Made by a program: the position numbers and the translations under genes. 64,000 nt of DNA, taken from the NCBI GenBank assembly GCA_963812675.1, contig CAWEWR010000023.1:124001-188000 (forward strand). Direction: 5' to 3'. The notes under the pieces are model-generated. The model was not told where the DNA came from and searched no databases. It worked only from the letters and a program-made list of their open reading frames with translations. This DNA comes from AP-15 sp963812675 (GTDB taxonomy: Bacteria; Pseudomonadota; Alphaproteobacteria; ATCC43930; CGMCC-115725). Positions within the stretch are counted from its first letter, which is position 1. Each line of letters opens with the position of its first letter. This document shows positions 34,341 through 41,858 of this stretch, piece after piece.

Positions 34341-35168
34341 ATGCCGATCGTCGATTCCCAAATTCACATCTGGGAAGAGGCCAGGATGTCGCCGCAGCAC
34401 CGGCAGATCCCGACCTATTCCATGGATGACGCGCTAAAGGAGATGGCGGAGGCCGGGGTCGACGCGGCGGTCATTCATCCGCCCAGCACGCTCGGCGAGA
34501 AGGTGAATGGGCTGGCGGTCGAGGCGGTCCGCCGGCACCCGGACAAATTCTGCATCCTCGGGCATTTCGACCTGCAAAGCCCGGATCGCGAGAACATCGT
34601 AAAAAACTGGCGGCAGCGCCCCGGCATGCTTGGCTTTCGTTTCACGTTCAACCAGCCGCATCAGCAGAACTGGTGGACCGACGGCTCGCTCGACTGGTTC
34701 TGGAGAGCCTGCGAAAGGGAGAAGCTCCCGGTCGGGCTCCTCGCCGGCGGACACATGGCCGCTTTCGCCAAAATCGCCGAGCGCCATCCCGGATTGAAAC
34801 TGCACATCGACCACATGGGTCGCCACGGGGGCGGCGGCGGCCAAAAGGACGACGCGGCTTTTGCCGATCTGGGCGAGATGCTCGCCGTCGCCAAATATCC
34901 GAACGTCGCGCTAAAGCTCTCCGGCGCGCCGAGCTATTCGAGCGAGCCCTATCCCTATCGCAACATCCACAAATACATTCGGCAGATGTTCGATGCGTTC
35001 GGCCCCGAGCGCTGCTTCTGGGGGACCGACATCACCCGGATGCCGTGCTCCTACCGGCAATGCGTGACGATGTTCGCCGAGGAATTGCCGTGGCTGCAGG
35101 GTGGCGACAAGGATTTGGTGATGGGACAGGCCGTCTGCGACTGGCTCGGCTGGAAGCGGCCGGCCTGA
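34341..35168 (+). CDS. Amidohydrolase family 2 (TIM-barrel) metal-dependent hydrolase
   Basis: A 275-residue amidohydrolase-2 enzyme. The N-terminal metal motif reads VDSQIHIWEEA (one His of the usual HxH pair is replaced by Gln, as in many family-2 members). KLHIDHMGRHG near residue 155 gives the middle His, and CFWGTDITRMPCSY near residue 230 gives the metal Asp. Such enzymes act on lactones or decarboxylate aromatic acids; substrate is unknown. GGAGGAGAC precedes the ATG. It ends exactly where the convergent ROK kinase gene ends: the stops read TGATCA as one palindrome. Confidence 0.85.
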   Translation: MPIVDSQIHIWEEARMSPQHRQIPTYSMDDALKEMAEAGVDAAVIHPPSTLGEKVNGLAVEAVRRHPDKFCILGHFDLQSPDRENIVKNWRQRPGMLGFRFTFNQPHQQNWWTDGSLDWFWRACEREKLPVGLLAGGHMAAFAKIAERHPGLKLHIDHMGRHGGGGGQKDDAAFADLGEMLAVAKYPNVALKLSGAPSYSSEPYPYRNIHKYIRQMFDAFGPERCFWGTDITRMPCSYRQCVTMFAEELPWLQGGDKDLVMGQAVCDWLGWKRPA

Positions 35169-35951
35169 TCAGGCGGGAGCCGAACCAGATTCCGGTACGC
35201 TGTCGGCAGCATCGCTCCTCGGGGCATCCGCGGCAGCGTAAGCGGTCGGGTCCTTCCGCCACAGCCGGATGCCGCCGGTCAGACCGTCGGTGTTGGGCAC
35301 GATCGTGACATCGGGCGGTAACGGAAAGGTGATGTCCTTGGCGTTGCCGCCGCCCAGATAGAGGTGGTCGAAGCGCACGACCTCGCGCAGGATGTCGATC
35401 GCTTTGGCGACCCGCTTGTTCCAGGCTTTCTTGCCCTTCTTTTTACGGGCGGCGTTGCCGACGTACTCGTCATAGGTCTTGTTCCCGCTCACCGGGTGAT
35501 GCGCGAGTTCGAGATGCGGCATGATCTCGCCGTTGTGAAACAGAGCCGTCCCGGCGCCGGTCCCCAAGGTCAGCACCATCTCCAATCCTTGGCCCTTGAT
35601 GGCGCCGAAACCCTGGACATCGGCATCGTTGAGCACGCGAACCGGCTTCCCTAAATGCTCGGCGAGCACCGATTGCAGATCGAAACCAGCCAACGCGTCG
35701 GTGCCCAGATTGGGCGCGGTAATGACCCGTCCGTCGCGGACATAACCGGGAAAGCCGACCGAGACGCGCTCGAACGTGCCGAGCGGCGCTGCAGCCTCGT
35801 CGATGGCGCGGACAAGATCCTCGGGTGCAACCGGCTTTGGCGGGGTCGGCACTCGCTGCCGCTCGCCGATCAAGCTGCCGGCATCGTCCAGCAAAGCGGC
35901 CTTGATCCCGGTCCCGCCAATATCGATCGCGAGTGTGCGGGGTTCATCCAT
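35169..35951 (-). CDS. ROK family kinase, polyphosphate glucokinase-like
   Basis: A 260-residue sugar kinase. ATP/phosphate-binding motif LAIDIGGTGIKAALLDD opens the protein, VSVGFPGYVRDGRV and LNDADVQGFGAIKG hold the catalytic Asp, and LTLGTGAGTALFHNGEIMP the second phosphate loop. The pattern HLELAHHPVSGNKTYDEYVG followed by a Lys-rich stretch (AARKKKGKKAWNKR) matches polyphosphate/ATP glucokinases (PpgK) rather than classical ROK repressors. It would make glucose-6-phosphate, perhaps using polyphosphate. The Lys cluster may bind polyphosphate; that is inference. Start MDEPRTL is chosen because the extension upstream is translated palindromic repeat. Confidence 0.85.
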   Translation of the reverse strand: MDEPRTLAIDIGGTGIKAALLDDAGSLIGERQRVPTPPKPVAPEDLVRAIDEAAAPLGTFERVSVGFPGYVRDGRVITAPNLGTDALAGFDLQSVLAEHLGKPVRVLNDADVQGFGAIKGQGLEMVLTLGTGAGTALFHNGEIMPHLELAHHPVSGNKTYDEYVGNAARKKKGKKAWNKRVAKAIDILREVVRFDHLYLGGGNAKDITFPLPPDVTIVPNTDGLTGGIRLWRKDPTAYAAADAPRSDAADSVPESGSAPA

Positions 35952-36017
35952 CTCTTGGTTCCCTTGCGATTTAGCGCTCGCTGGGGCGGCCGGCCCGCCC
36001 TGGATTAAACGAGGGGA

Positions 36018-36114
36018 GCTGTCATTGCGAGCGCAGCGTAGCAATCTCGGACCGATGAGCCCACGCCCGATCGAGATTGCTTCGTCGCCTTCGGCTCCTC
36101 GCAATGACGACAGC
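36018..36114. repeat. GTCATTGCGAG-type palindromic repeat
   Basis: GCTGTCATTGCGAGCGCAGC and the distal GAGATTGCTTCGTCGCC... arm ending TCCTCGCAATGACGACAGC fold into a long hairpin. It is the same repeat family as the element at 5.6 kb. It lies between divergent starts of the ROK kinase and DsbD-type genes. Confidence 0.78.
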
Positions 36115-36209
36115 CCGTTTCTAGTTTCCAAGTGCGGCTGGACGCGCATTCGGGTCAAGCCTATTTCTGCGCTATAGTCACACGGCGCGGCAGATCGTGG
36201 CGGAGCGGG

Positions 36210-38312
36210 ATGCGGATTGAGCCGATCTTGAGCCGGATGTTGGCGAGCAGGATGTTGGCGCTCGCCGGCCTGGTGGCGCTGCTCCCGTGGGGCGCGCGGG
36301 CGGAGGGACCCCCAGCGCCGGCTGATCTGGTTAAGGCCGAGTTCGTCGCCGAAGCCGCCTCGATCGCGCCGGGGACGACGCTATGGCTCGATCTCCGCCT
36401 CGCCGTGAAGCCGGGCTGGCATGTCTATTGGCAGAATCCCGGCGACTCCGGGCTGCCGACCTCGATCGACTGGAAACTGCCGCCGGACTTTTCGCCGGGG
36501 CCCATCAACTGGCCGGTGCCGGAGCACTTTGTACAAAACGGCATCGGCAATTACGGCTACGCCGGAATAGTCGATTTGCTGGTTCCGATCAGCGTGCCGA
36601 ACACGCCGGCGCCTGGACAGACCGCGGTGTTCGAGGCGGAAGCATCATGGCTCAGCTGCTCTGATATCTGCATCCCCGGAGGCCAAAAACTGAGCCTGAG
36701 CTTGCCGGTCGCGGAGCGCTCTGCGCCTGATCCTTCAAAGGCACAGTTATTCGCCGCCGCCCGCCGGCACCTCCCGGCTCCGGCGCCGTTCGAGACCCGC
36801 TTTGCGTCCACCGGAAGTTATTTCCGGCTGGTCGTTCCATCGAGCGCCGTCGCTCAAATGCGCAATCCGACGGGCATGTTTTTCCCGGTCAAGGAATCGT
36901 TGATCGATGCGGCGGCAAAGCCCCACACCGAGCTGGATAGCGATGGTTTGGCCATCCTCTTGCCAAAAGCTTCAGACGTGCGCTCTGCGCCGGCAACGCT
37001 CAATGGCGTACTGTTGTTGCGCGGCGAGGACGGCGCCGAGCGCGCCTATGAGATCAGCGCCAACCCCGCTCCGGCCGCGCCAGTCGAAGGCGGTGTCGTC
37101 TGGTGGCAAGCGCTATTGCTGGCGTTTCTCGGCGGTGTCGTACTCAATGCGATGCCGTGCGTCTTTCCAATCCTTTCTTTGAAACTGCTCAGCGTTGCGC
37201 AGCAGGCTCATGGGCATCGCTCCGAGCGTGCCTATCACGGGCTCGCCTATACGGCGGGGGTGCTTGCAAGCTTTGTGGCGCTGGGCATCGCGCTGCTCGC
37301 GCTGCGCGCCGGCGGCCAGGCGGTAGGTTGGGGCTTTCAGCTTCAATCGCCGGTTTTCGTCGCTGTGCTCGCCTATCTCCTCTTCGCAATGGGGTTGAGC
37401 CTCTCCGGGGTCGCGGGCTTTGGTGGCGCCCTCGCCGGCGTCGGCGGGCAGTTCGCCGCGCGCTCAGGGCTCGCTGGCACATTCTTCACCGGTGTGCTCG
37501 CGACGATCGTCGCGACTCCTTGCACCGCTCCGTTCATGGGCGCCGCTCTCGGCTTTGCGCTTATCGCTCCCGCGGTAGTGGCGATCGGCATCTTTCTCGC
37601 ACTTGGCCTCGGTCTCGCCGCCCCCTATCTCGTCGCGTCGCTCACCTACCGGTGGCAGCGCTTGCTTCCGAAGCCGGGACGTTGGATGGATTTCGTCAAA
37701 CAGCTGCTCGCCTTCCCGCTGTATGGCACGGTTGCGTGGCTGCTCTGGGTGCTGATCCAGGAGGTCGGCCCCGGCGATGCGTTCGGTGCGTTGTTCGGGC
37801 TGGTGCTCGTCGCTTTTGCGGTGTGGGTGTACGGACAGACGCGGTTTGCCGCGCCTCTCGGCTGGTGGGTCGGCACCACGCTGGCTGCCGCCGGCGGCGC
37901 CGCCGCGATCTTTTTTGCCGCGTCTCTGACGCCTGCAGTGCCGGCTAAATCCGCCGCTCTCACCGACGGATTGCAATACCAACCCTTTACGCCGCAGCGG
38001 CTCGCCGATCTGGAAAGCGCGGGCAAGCCGGTTTTTGTCAATCTGACCGCGTCCTGGTGCGTTACCTGTCTGATCAATGAACGGGTTGCCCTCGACAGCG
38101 ATGCCGTGCGCCAGGCATTTGCCGAGCGCAGCATCGTCCCCCTCAAGGGCGACTGGACCAGCCAAAACCCCGAAATCACCAAATTCCTGCAGCAATTCGG
38201 CCGCAGCGGCGTCCCGCTCTATTTGCTCTACAGCGGCAAAGGCGGCGAACCCATCCTGCTGCCGCAGATTTTGACCGCGTCGAGCGTGCTCGCTGCGATC
38301 GGCAAGAGTTGA
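36210..38312 (+). CDS. Protein-disulfide reductase DsbD/ScsB family
   Basis: A 700-residue inner-membrane protein that passes electrons from cytoplasmic thioredoxin to periplasmic thiols. A signal sequence (LALAGLVALLPWGARA) leads into a periplasmic domain whose Cys pair is WLSCSDICIPGGQ near residue 150. Eight hydrophobic segments follow with the redox Cys in NAMPCVFPILSLK and ATPCTAPFMG. The C-terminal thioredoxin-like domain has VNLTASWCVTCLINE, a CxxC site. The long N-terminal domain is ScsB-like rather than DsbD-like. The redoxin gene 25 bases downstream is probably its partner. Confidence 0.92.
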   Translation: MRIEPILSRMLASRMLALAGLVALLPWGARAEGPPAPADLVKAEFVAEAASIAPGTTLWLDLRLAVKPGWHVYWQNPGDSGLPTSIDWKLPPDFSPGPINWPVPEHFVQNGIGNYGYAGIVDLLVPISVPNTPAPGQTAVFEAEASWLSCSDICIPGGQKLSLSLPVAERSAPDPSKAQLFAAARRHLPAPAPFETRFASTGSYFRLVVPSSAVAQMRNPTGMFFPVKESLIDAAAKPHTELDSDGLAILLPKASDVRSAPATLNGVLLLRGEDGAERAYEISANPAPAAPVEGGVVWWQALLLAFLGGVVLNAMPCVFPILSLKLLSVAQQAHGHRSERAYHGLAYTAGVLASFVALGIALLALRAGGQAVGWGFQLQSPVFVAVLAYLLFAMGLSLSGVAGFGGALAGVGGQFAARSGLAGTFFTGVLATIVATPCTAPFMGAALGFALIAPAVVAIGIFLALGLGLAAPYLVASLTYRWQRLLPKPGRWMDFVKQLLAFPLYGTVAWLLWVLIQEVGPGDAFGALFGLVLVAFAVWVYGQTRFAAPLGWWVGTTLAAAGGAAAIFFAASLTPAVPAKSAALTDGLQYQPFTPQRLADLESAGKPVFVNLTASWCVTCLINERVALDSDAVRQAFAERSIVPLKGDWTSQNPEITKFLQQFGRSGVPLYLLYSGKGGEPILLPQILTASSVLAAIGKS

Positions 38313-38337
38313 TCCTCTGAGGACAGGAGGTGCTCGC

Positions 38338-38979
38338 ATGCGCACTCTGAGCAAGACCCTGGCAATTGCCGCACTCGCCGCGATCGGCAGCTTCGCCGTC
38401 GAGCACGCGACCGCCGTTCCGTCCGCCGCCACGGCAAAGCCGGGAGCGCCGGCACCCTCCTTCAGCGCTCCCGACATTGCCGGCAAGACCGTTCGGCTCG
38501 GCGATTATGCCGGCAAGATCGTCGTTCTCGAATGGACCAACGACGGCTGCCCGTTTGTCGGCAAGCACTACGACAGCGGCAACATGCAGGCGCTGCAGCA
38601 GAAATATATGGGCATCGGGGTCGTCTGGTTGACGGTCGCCTCATCCGCTCCCGGCGAGCAAGGTTATGTGACCCCCGCCGAAGCCAAGGCGGATCTCGCC
38701 CGCTGGCACGCGACACCGACCGACTTCCTGCTCGACCCCGACGGCATCGTCGGCCGCCTTTACGATGCGCGCGCGACCCCGCATATGGTTGTGATCGACC
38801 GCGGCGGTCATCTCGTCTATATGGGCGCCATCGACGACACGCCGTCGACCCGCCTCGCCAACGTCAAGACGGCGCATAATTACGTCGCCGCCGCGCTCGA
38901 CGCGATCGCCGCCGGCCAGCCGGTCGCAGTCGCCTCGACCCGCGCCTACGGCTGCTCGATCAAATACAAGGACGAGTAA
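38338..38979 (+). CDS. Exported redoxin / AhpC-TSA family thiol protein
   Basis: A 213-residue thioredoxin-fold protein. A signal peptide ends near residue 26. APSFSAPDIAGKTVRLGDYA and VVLEWTNDGCPFVGKHYDS carry the single peroxidatic-type Cys71 within the redoxin fold; ATPHMVVIDRGGHLVYMGAI and DDTPSTRLANVK complete it. A second Cys lies near the C-terminus (AYGCSIKY). AGGAGG precedes the ATG. Placement just after the DsbD/ScsB gene suggests it is kept reduced by that protein in the periplasm, perhaps as a peroxide scavenger; this is inference. Confidence 0.9.
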   Translation: MRTLSKTLAIAALAAIGSFAVEHATAVPSAATAKPGAPAPSFSAPDIAGKTVRLGDYAGKIVVLEWTNDGCPFVGKHYDSGNMQALQQKYMGIGVVWLTVASSAPGEQGYVTPAEAKADLARWHATPTDFLLDPDGIVGRLYDARATPHMVVIDRGGHLVYMGAIDDTPSTRLANVKTAHNYVAAALDAIAAGQPVAVASTRAYGCSIKYKDE

Positions 38980-38989
38980 GGCAAAATTC

Positions 38990-39096
38990 GCAGCCGAAAG
39001 GCGGCGCTGGGAGCTGCCTCAATGGCTTCGGCGCAGGCTGCCGCCTCGGGGCCCATCGCGAAGGATCGCGATCGGCGCCGATGTGTCGATGATCAT
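38990..39096 (-). pseudogene. Truncated, frameshifted vapC toxin remnant
   Basis: Reading from an ATG that overlaps the vapB stop (ATGA) gives MIIDTSAPIAILRD, the PIN-domain opening whose Asp is the first metal ligand of VapC RNases. Then one C too many in GGGCCCCGAGG breaks the frame; one base over, the family text PEAAACAEAIEAAP continues. After about 30 codons the gene simply ends against the 3' end of the redoxin gene. The remaining acidic residues of the PIN site are gone, so no active toxin can be made. Confidence 0.75.
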
Positions 39097-39347
39097 CGCG
39101 GCAACCCGCTCTCATCATAAAGCAGGTCACCGTGATCGACTGTCCGGAAGGGCTCCTTGAGATGCGTCGCGCAATCTTTGCCGATCGCCAACAGGCGATC
39201 TGCCAGACCAACCGCCCGTTCACGACGCACGCGATCGAGGCGCTCGCGCACGGCCTCCGTGACAGCGACAGTCATACTCTCTCCAGTAACGCGCGCCAGC
39301 TCCTGGGCCAATCGGTGTGCTTCCTTGCTTTTGATGTTCAAGCTCAT
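39093..39347 (-). CDS. vapB: VapB-type antitoxin (type II, Rv0623/PSK family), intact
   Basis: The 84-residue protein reads MSLNIKSKEAHRLAQELARV and TGESMTVAVTEAVRERLDRV, a ribbon-helix-helix-type DNA-binding start, followed by a flexible end (TVDHGDLLYDESGLPR) typical of the toxin-binding tail. Such antitoxins neutralise the VapC RNase and repress their operon. The cognate vapC directly downstream is truncated and frameshifted, so this is an orphan antitoxin. It could still repress its own promoter or counter a VapC elsewhere. Confidence 0.85.
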   Translation of the reverse strand: MSLNIKSKEAHRLAQELARVTGESMTVAVTEAVRERLDRVRRERAVGLADRLLAIGKDCATHLKEPFRTVDHGDLLYDESGLPR

Positions 39348-39426
39348 GGGGCATACCAATCTACTTACATCGGGAACTATTCTACCGGATGCGCCGGGCC
39401 GCTCAATATCTGAAGAGTTCGCCGCC

Positions 39427-39523
39427 GGCACCCCGCGTATGGCTGTGATCGACCGCGGCGGCATGTGGTCTATATGGGCGCCATCGACGACACGCCGTCG
39501 CCCCGTCTCGCCAACGTCAAGAC
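39427..39523 (+). pseudogene. Duplicated fragment of the redoxin gene
   Basis: About 97 bases closely repeat the redoxin gene segment encoding MVVIDRGGHLVYMGAIDDTP through LANVK (38774-38870), including GTGATCGACCGCGGCGG and GCCATCGACGACACGCCGTC word for word. A one-base difference at GGCGGCATGTGG breaks the frame. The copy lies on the far side of vapB from the intact gene, so the toxin-antitoxin remnant is bracketed by the redoxin gene and a scrap of it. The rest of the gap up to the XRE gene holds no gene. Confidence 0.75.
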
Positions 39524-39805
39524 ACGAAGCCCGGCTTAATCTGCACGAACGCCGAATGACCGAGCTAGCGCCCTGCCGGTTCTGTGCGAGCGAGCCGCGC
39601 GGAGTCAAAAGGGCGACGAAATAGACATACGCGTTGCCGCGATCGTCTCTAAGCCGAAAGAAGAGATACGATCATGCCGCCATATCGCCATTACGCAGGC
39701 AATCGAGGCGAAAAAAAATGCCTATGCAAACGAAACGTAGGCTAGGAAAGCTAGCAATATGACGCCAGATTTACGGCTAGTAAATTGGATGAAGGGTAAT
39801 GGACG

Positions 39806-40756
39806 ATGGCACAGGTGATCTACCTCAACCCGGAACGCGTTAAACAGCTGCGCCTGTTGCGCCGCCTCTCACAGGAAGAGCTGGCGAAGCTGGCGGGCCT
39901 GAACAAGCAGACGATCTATCGACTTGAGAAGGGGAGCAATCCTATCCCTGTCCGGAAAAAAAACCTCGATCGCCTGGCGCAACCGTTAGGGGCCGATCCC
40001 GAGGTTCTCACCGGAGAGAAGCCAATCCCTTCGAACGCCAGTCAGCCAAGCGCATCTGCTGAGGACGGGGCCGCTTACCAACTCAACGTTCGCGTCGATG
40101 CAGCGGTGCGTATCGCCTTCGAGTTGGTGGCTCGGCGGTACAGAATCTCGGTACCGAAGATCGCGCAACTCGCTCCGCTTCTGTTTGTTATCATCGCCGA
40201 GCACAGCCTGAAACGCCGTCGCAAGAATCTGGAAAACCTCAGAGACGAGCTAAAGGAGCGCCTCTATGGGTTCGAGAATATTCGCGATGAGCTTCACAAA
40301 AAATTTCCGCACATACCATTCCCCAATATCGACTGGGACGATCAGGATGAAGCTATTAACGCCGAAGAGGAATCGATCAAAAGTCGTGATCTATTCGGCG
40401 AGAGGAGGATCGACGATGATTCACGGGGCGAAGCGTTCGCCGACTATCTCAAAGCGCTGACGGCAGGTGACGATGACATCACCATCGACGCCTTGGGACC
40501 TACTTCGACCGAGTATCGGGTCTGTCACTCCGTGGCCACCGAGTTGGCGGGGGGCGATAGGAACATTGCTGAGTGGCTCCTAAACGGGGAAGTTCCTTTG
40601 CACCGCATGCCCAAGAGAGAAGAACGTCCCATCGAATGGATGCGTCAGAACAAAATTTCAGTCCACAAGTTGCCAGAAGACGTGATTGAGAGATTTCCAG
40701 AGGAACGAGAGTTTAACGTAGCAGACATACTTGACCTTGACCTTGACAGCATCTAG
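39806..40756 (+). CDS. XRE-family (HTH) regulator with a long uncharacterised C-terminus
   Basis: A 316-residue protein. Residues about 8-62 form a helix-turn-helix domain of the Cro/CI type (VKQLRLLRRLSQEELAKLAG, then LNKQTIYRLEKGSNPIPVRK). The remainder is charged and alpha-helical, with a helical stretch around residues 130-160 (SLKRRRKNLENLRDELKERL), and an acidic end (FNVADILDLDLDSI). I do not recognise the C-terminal domain. Codon use is less GC-rich than neighbouring genes, suggesting transfer. The DUF4258 gene begins 23 bases after its stop, and a DUF2158 gene follows, so the three look like one small accessory operon. Confidence 0.75.
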   Translation: MAQVIYLNPERVKQLRLLRRLSQEELAKLAGLNKQTIYRLEKGSNPIPVRKKNLDRLAQPLGADPEVLTGEKPIPSNASQPSASAEDGAAYQLNVRVDAAVRIAFELVARRYRISVPKIAQLAPLLFVIIAEHSLKRRRKNLENLRDELKERLYGFENIRDELHKKFPHIPFPNIDWDDQDEAINAEEESIKSRDLFGERRIDDDSRGEAFADYLKALTAGDDDITIDALGPTSTEYRVCHSVATELAGGDRNIAEWLLNGEVPLHRMPKREERPIEWMRQNKISVHKLPEDVIERFPEEREFNVADILDLDLDSI

Positions 40757-40779
40757 GGATGGGGTCGGGGAGAGAGGCC

Positions 40780-41079
40780 ATGAGCGCCTTACATGTGACA
40801 CGCCATGCGATCTTAAGAATGGCCCAGCGGGGCATTGGCCTCGATGACATCGAGCTCGTCGAGTCCATTGGGACGCAGGTCGAGAGAGGGTCGTATTTCC
40901 TCCGAAGAAAAGATGTTCAGGCCTTCGAACGGCAGCTCAAGAAGATAATTGATCAGGTGCGGCGGCTTGAAGGCAAGCTGGTCGTGGTCAAAGACGATGC
41001 TGTCATAACAGCGTACCACGCCCGGGAGAGCAAGGAACGGCGATTGCTCCGCGGCACCGATGATCGATCGCTGGAGTAA
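40780..41079 (+). CDS. DUF4258-type small protein (RelE-like superfamily candidate)
   Basis: A 99-residue protein that reads ALHVTRHAILRMAQRGIGLD, then ELVESIGTQVERGSYFLRRKD. The HAxxRMxQRGIxxxDI pattern is the signature of DUF4258, a family often compared with RelE/HigB toxins and found in toxin-antitoxin-like and mobile gene sets. The C-terminus (LVVVKDDAVITAYHARESKE) is the typical strand that packs the fold. Partner candidates are the XRE protein upstream and the DUF2158 protein downstream. AGAGAGGCC precedes the ATG. Its biochemical activity is not established. Confidence 0.7.
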   Translation: MSALHVTRHAILRMAQRGIGLDDIELVESIGTQVERGSYFLRRKDVQAFERQLKKIIDQVRRLEGKLVVVKDDAVITAYHARESKERRLLRGTDDRSLE

Positions 41080-41128
41080 CACAACACCTAGACGGTGGTT
41101 TCTGAACGCGAGCAGGGGAGAGGAGCAG

Positions 41129-41359
41129 ATGCCGGATGATACGACTTTAAACGTTGGTGATACAGTGTGCTTTAACAGCGGTGGTCATCTCATGACTATC
41201 CTCTCTATAGAGGATGAGGCGGCCACGTGTGTATGGTCTGTGAGGGGTGACGTTAAGTCAAAATCATTCCCTACCAAAACGTTGAGAAAATCCGATGGAA
41301 CCCCGCCAGTAATTACCCTCGACTTCGGAAGAAAGCTACCCAGTGGCAACAGCGAGTGA
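41129..41359 (+). CDS. DUF2158 (YodC-like) small protein
   Basis: A 76-residue protein: LNVGDTVCFNSGGHLMTILS and later CVWSVRGDVKSKSFPTKTL match the DUF2158 pattern, a short beta-barrel module (GDxVxLxSGGxxMTV, then CxW). Many copies sit in mobile or toxin-antitoxin-like settings and their function is unknown. GGAGAGGAG lies just before the ATG. The gene closes the XRE-DUF4258-DUF2158 group. Confidence 0.75.
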   Translation: MPDDTTLNVGDTVCFNSGGHLMTILSIEDEAATCVWSVRGDVKSKSFPTKTLRKSDGTPPVITLDFGRKLPSGNSE

Positions 41360-41858
41360 AAACGGACAACCGGAGAAGCCAAAATATATGGCGTGATGTT
41401 CCAGAACCGCCGTTATACGACTTGCGCGTGTAGATCACCGATAGAAACGTCACCGGCCTCACCGATAGTCAAGTGCCGCCGGGTTTTCCCTCTCCGCTCG
41501 CCGATCGAATTGAGCTTCACGAGATCAGTGGACAATCCATTCAGTGGGCCGTAGTCGGCTTTGCGATCGAGATCGGCGATCGTAAAATTGCCGCTTTCGC
41601 GTGCCATATTTGCGGAGACGGGCTGATAGGAGTTGCCATGGGCGCGGGGAACTGTCCTTCCACGTTAGCGGGAAAGGTGGCTGTAGTTCTGCTGCAGAAA
41701 CAGCCAGGGCCCTTGTTCTACACAATTTAGGATTGCGGCGGCGGCGGAGCGGGCTCACCGTCTCGCCGCGTGTCGATGGCCGTTGGCTTTTCGACGCACT
41801 CGCGGCTTCGGTTGTGTCACAATGACCGCACCACCGCCGAATACCGAGGAGGATTGTC
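41360..41858. other. Gap with no confident gene before the TPP enzyme
   Basis: The stretch after the DUF2158 gene has lower GC at its start and no open frame that convinces. A 64-codon minus-strand frame (41413-41607, reading TIADLDRKADYGPLNGLS) has protein-like composition but no known relative that I recognise. GAGGATTGTC just before 41859 is the ribosome-binding site of the TPP enzyme. Confidence 0.4.

Noticed and set aside
38993..39096. In-frame TGA of the vapC remnant as a selenocysteine codon
   Set aside because: The family text resumes in another frame before the TGA, so a one-base insertion explains the break; no SECIS-like hairpin is placed after it.
41413..41730. Short opposing frames (64 codons minus, 85 codons plus) in the gap before the TPP enzyme
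   Set aside because: No start has a clear ribosome-binding site and neither matches a family I recognise; left as a gap note.
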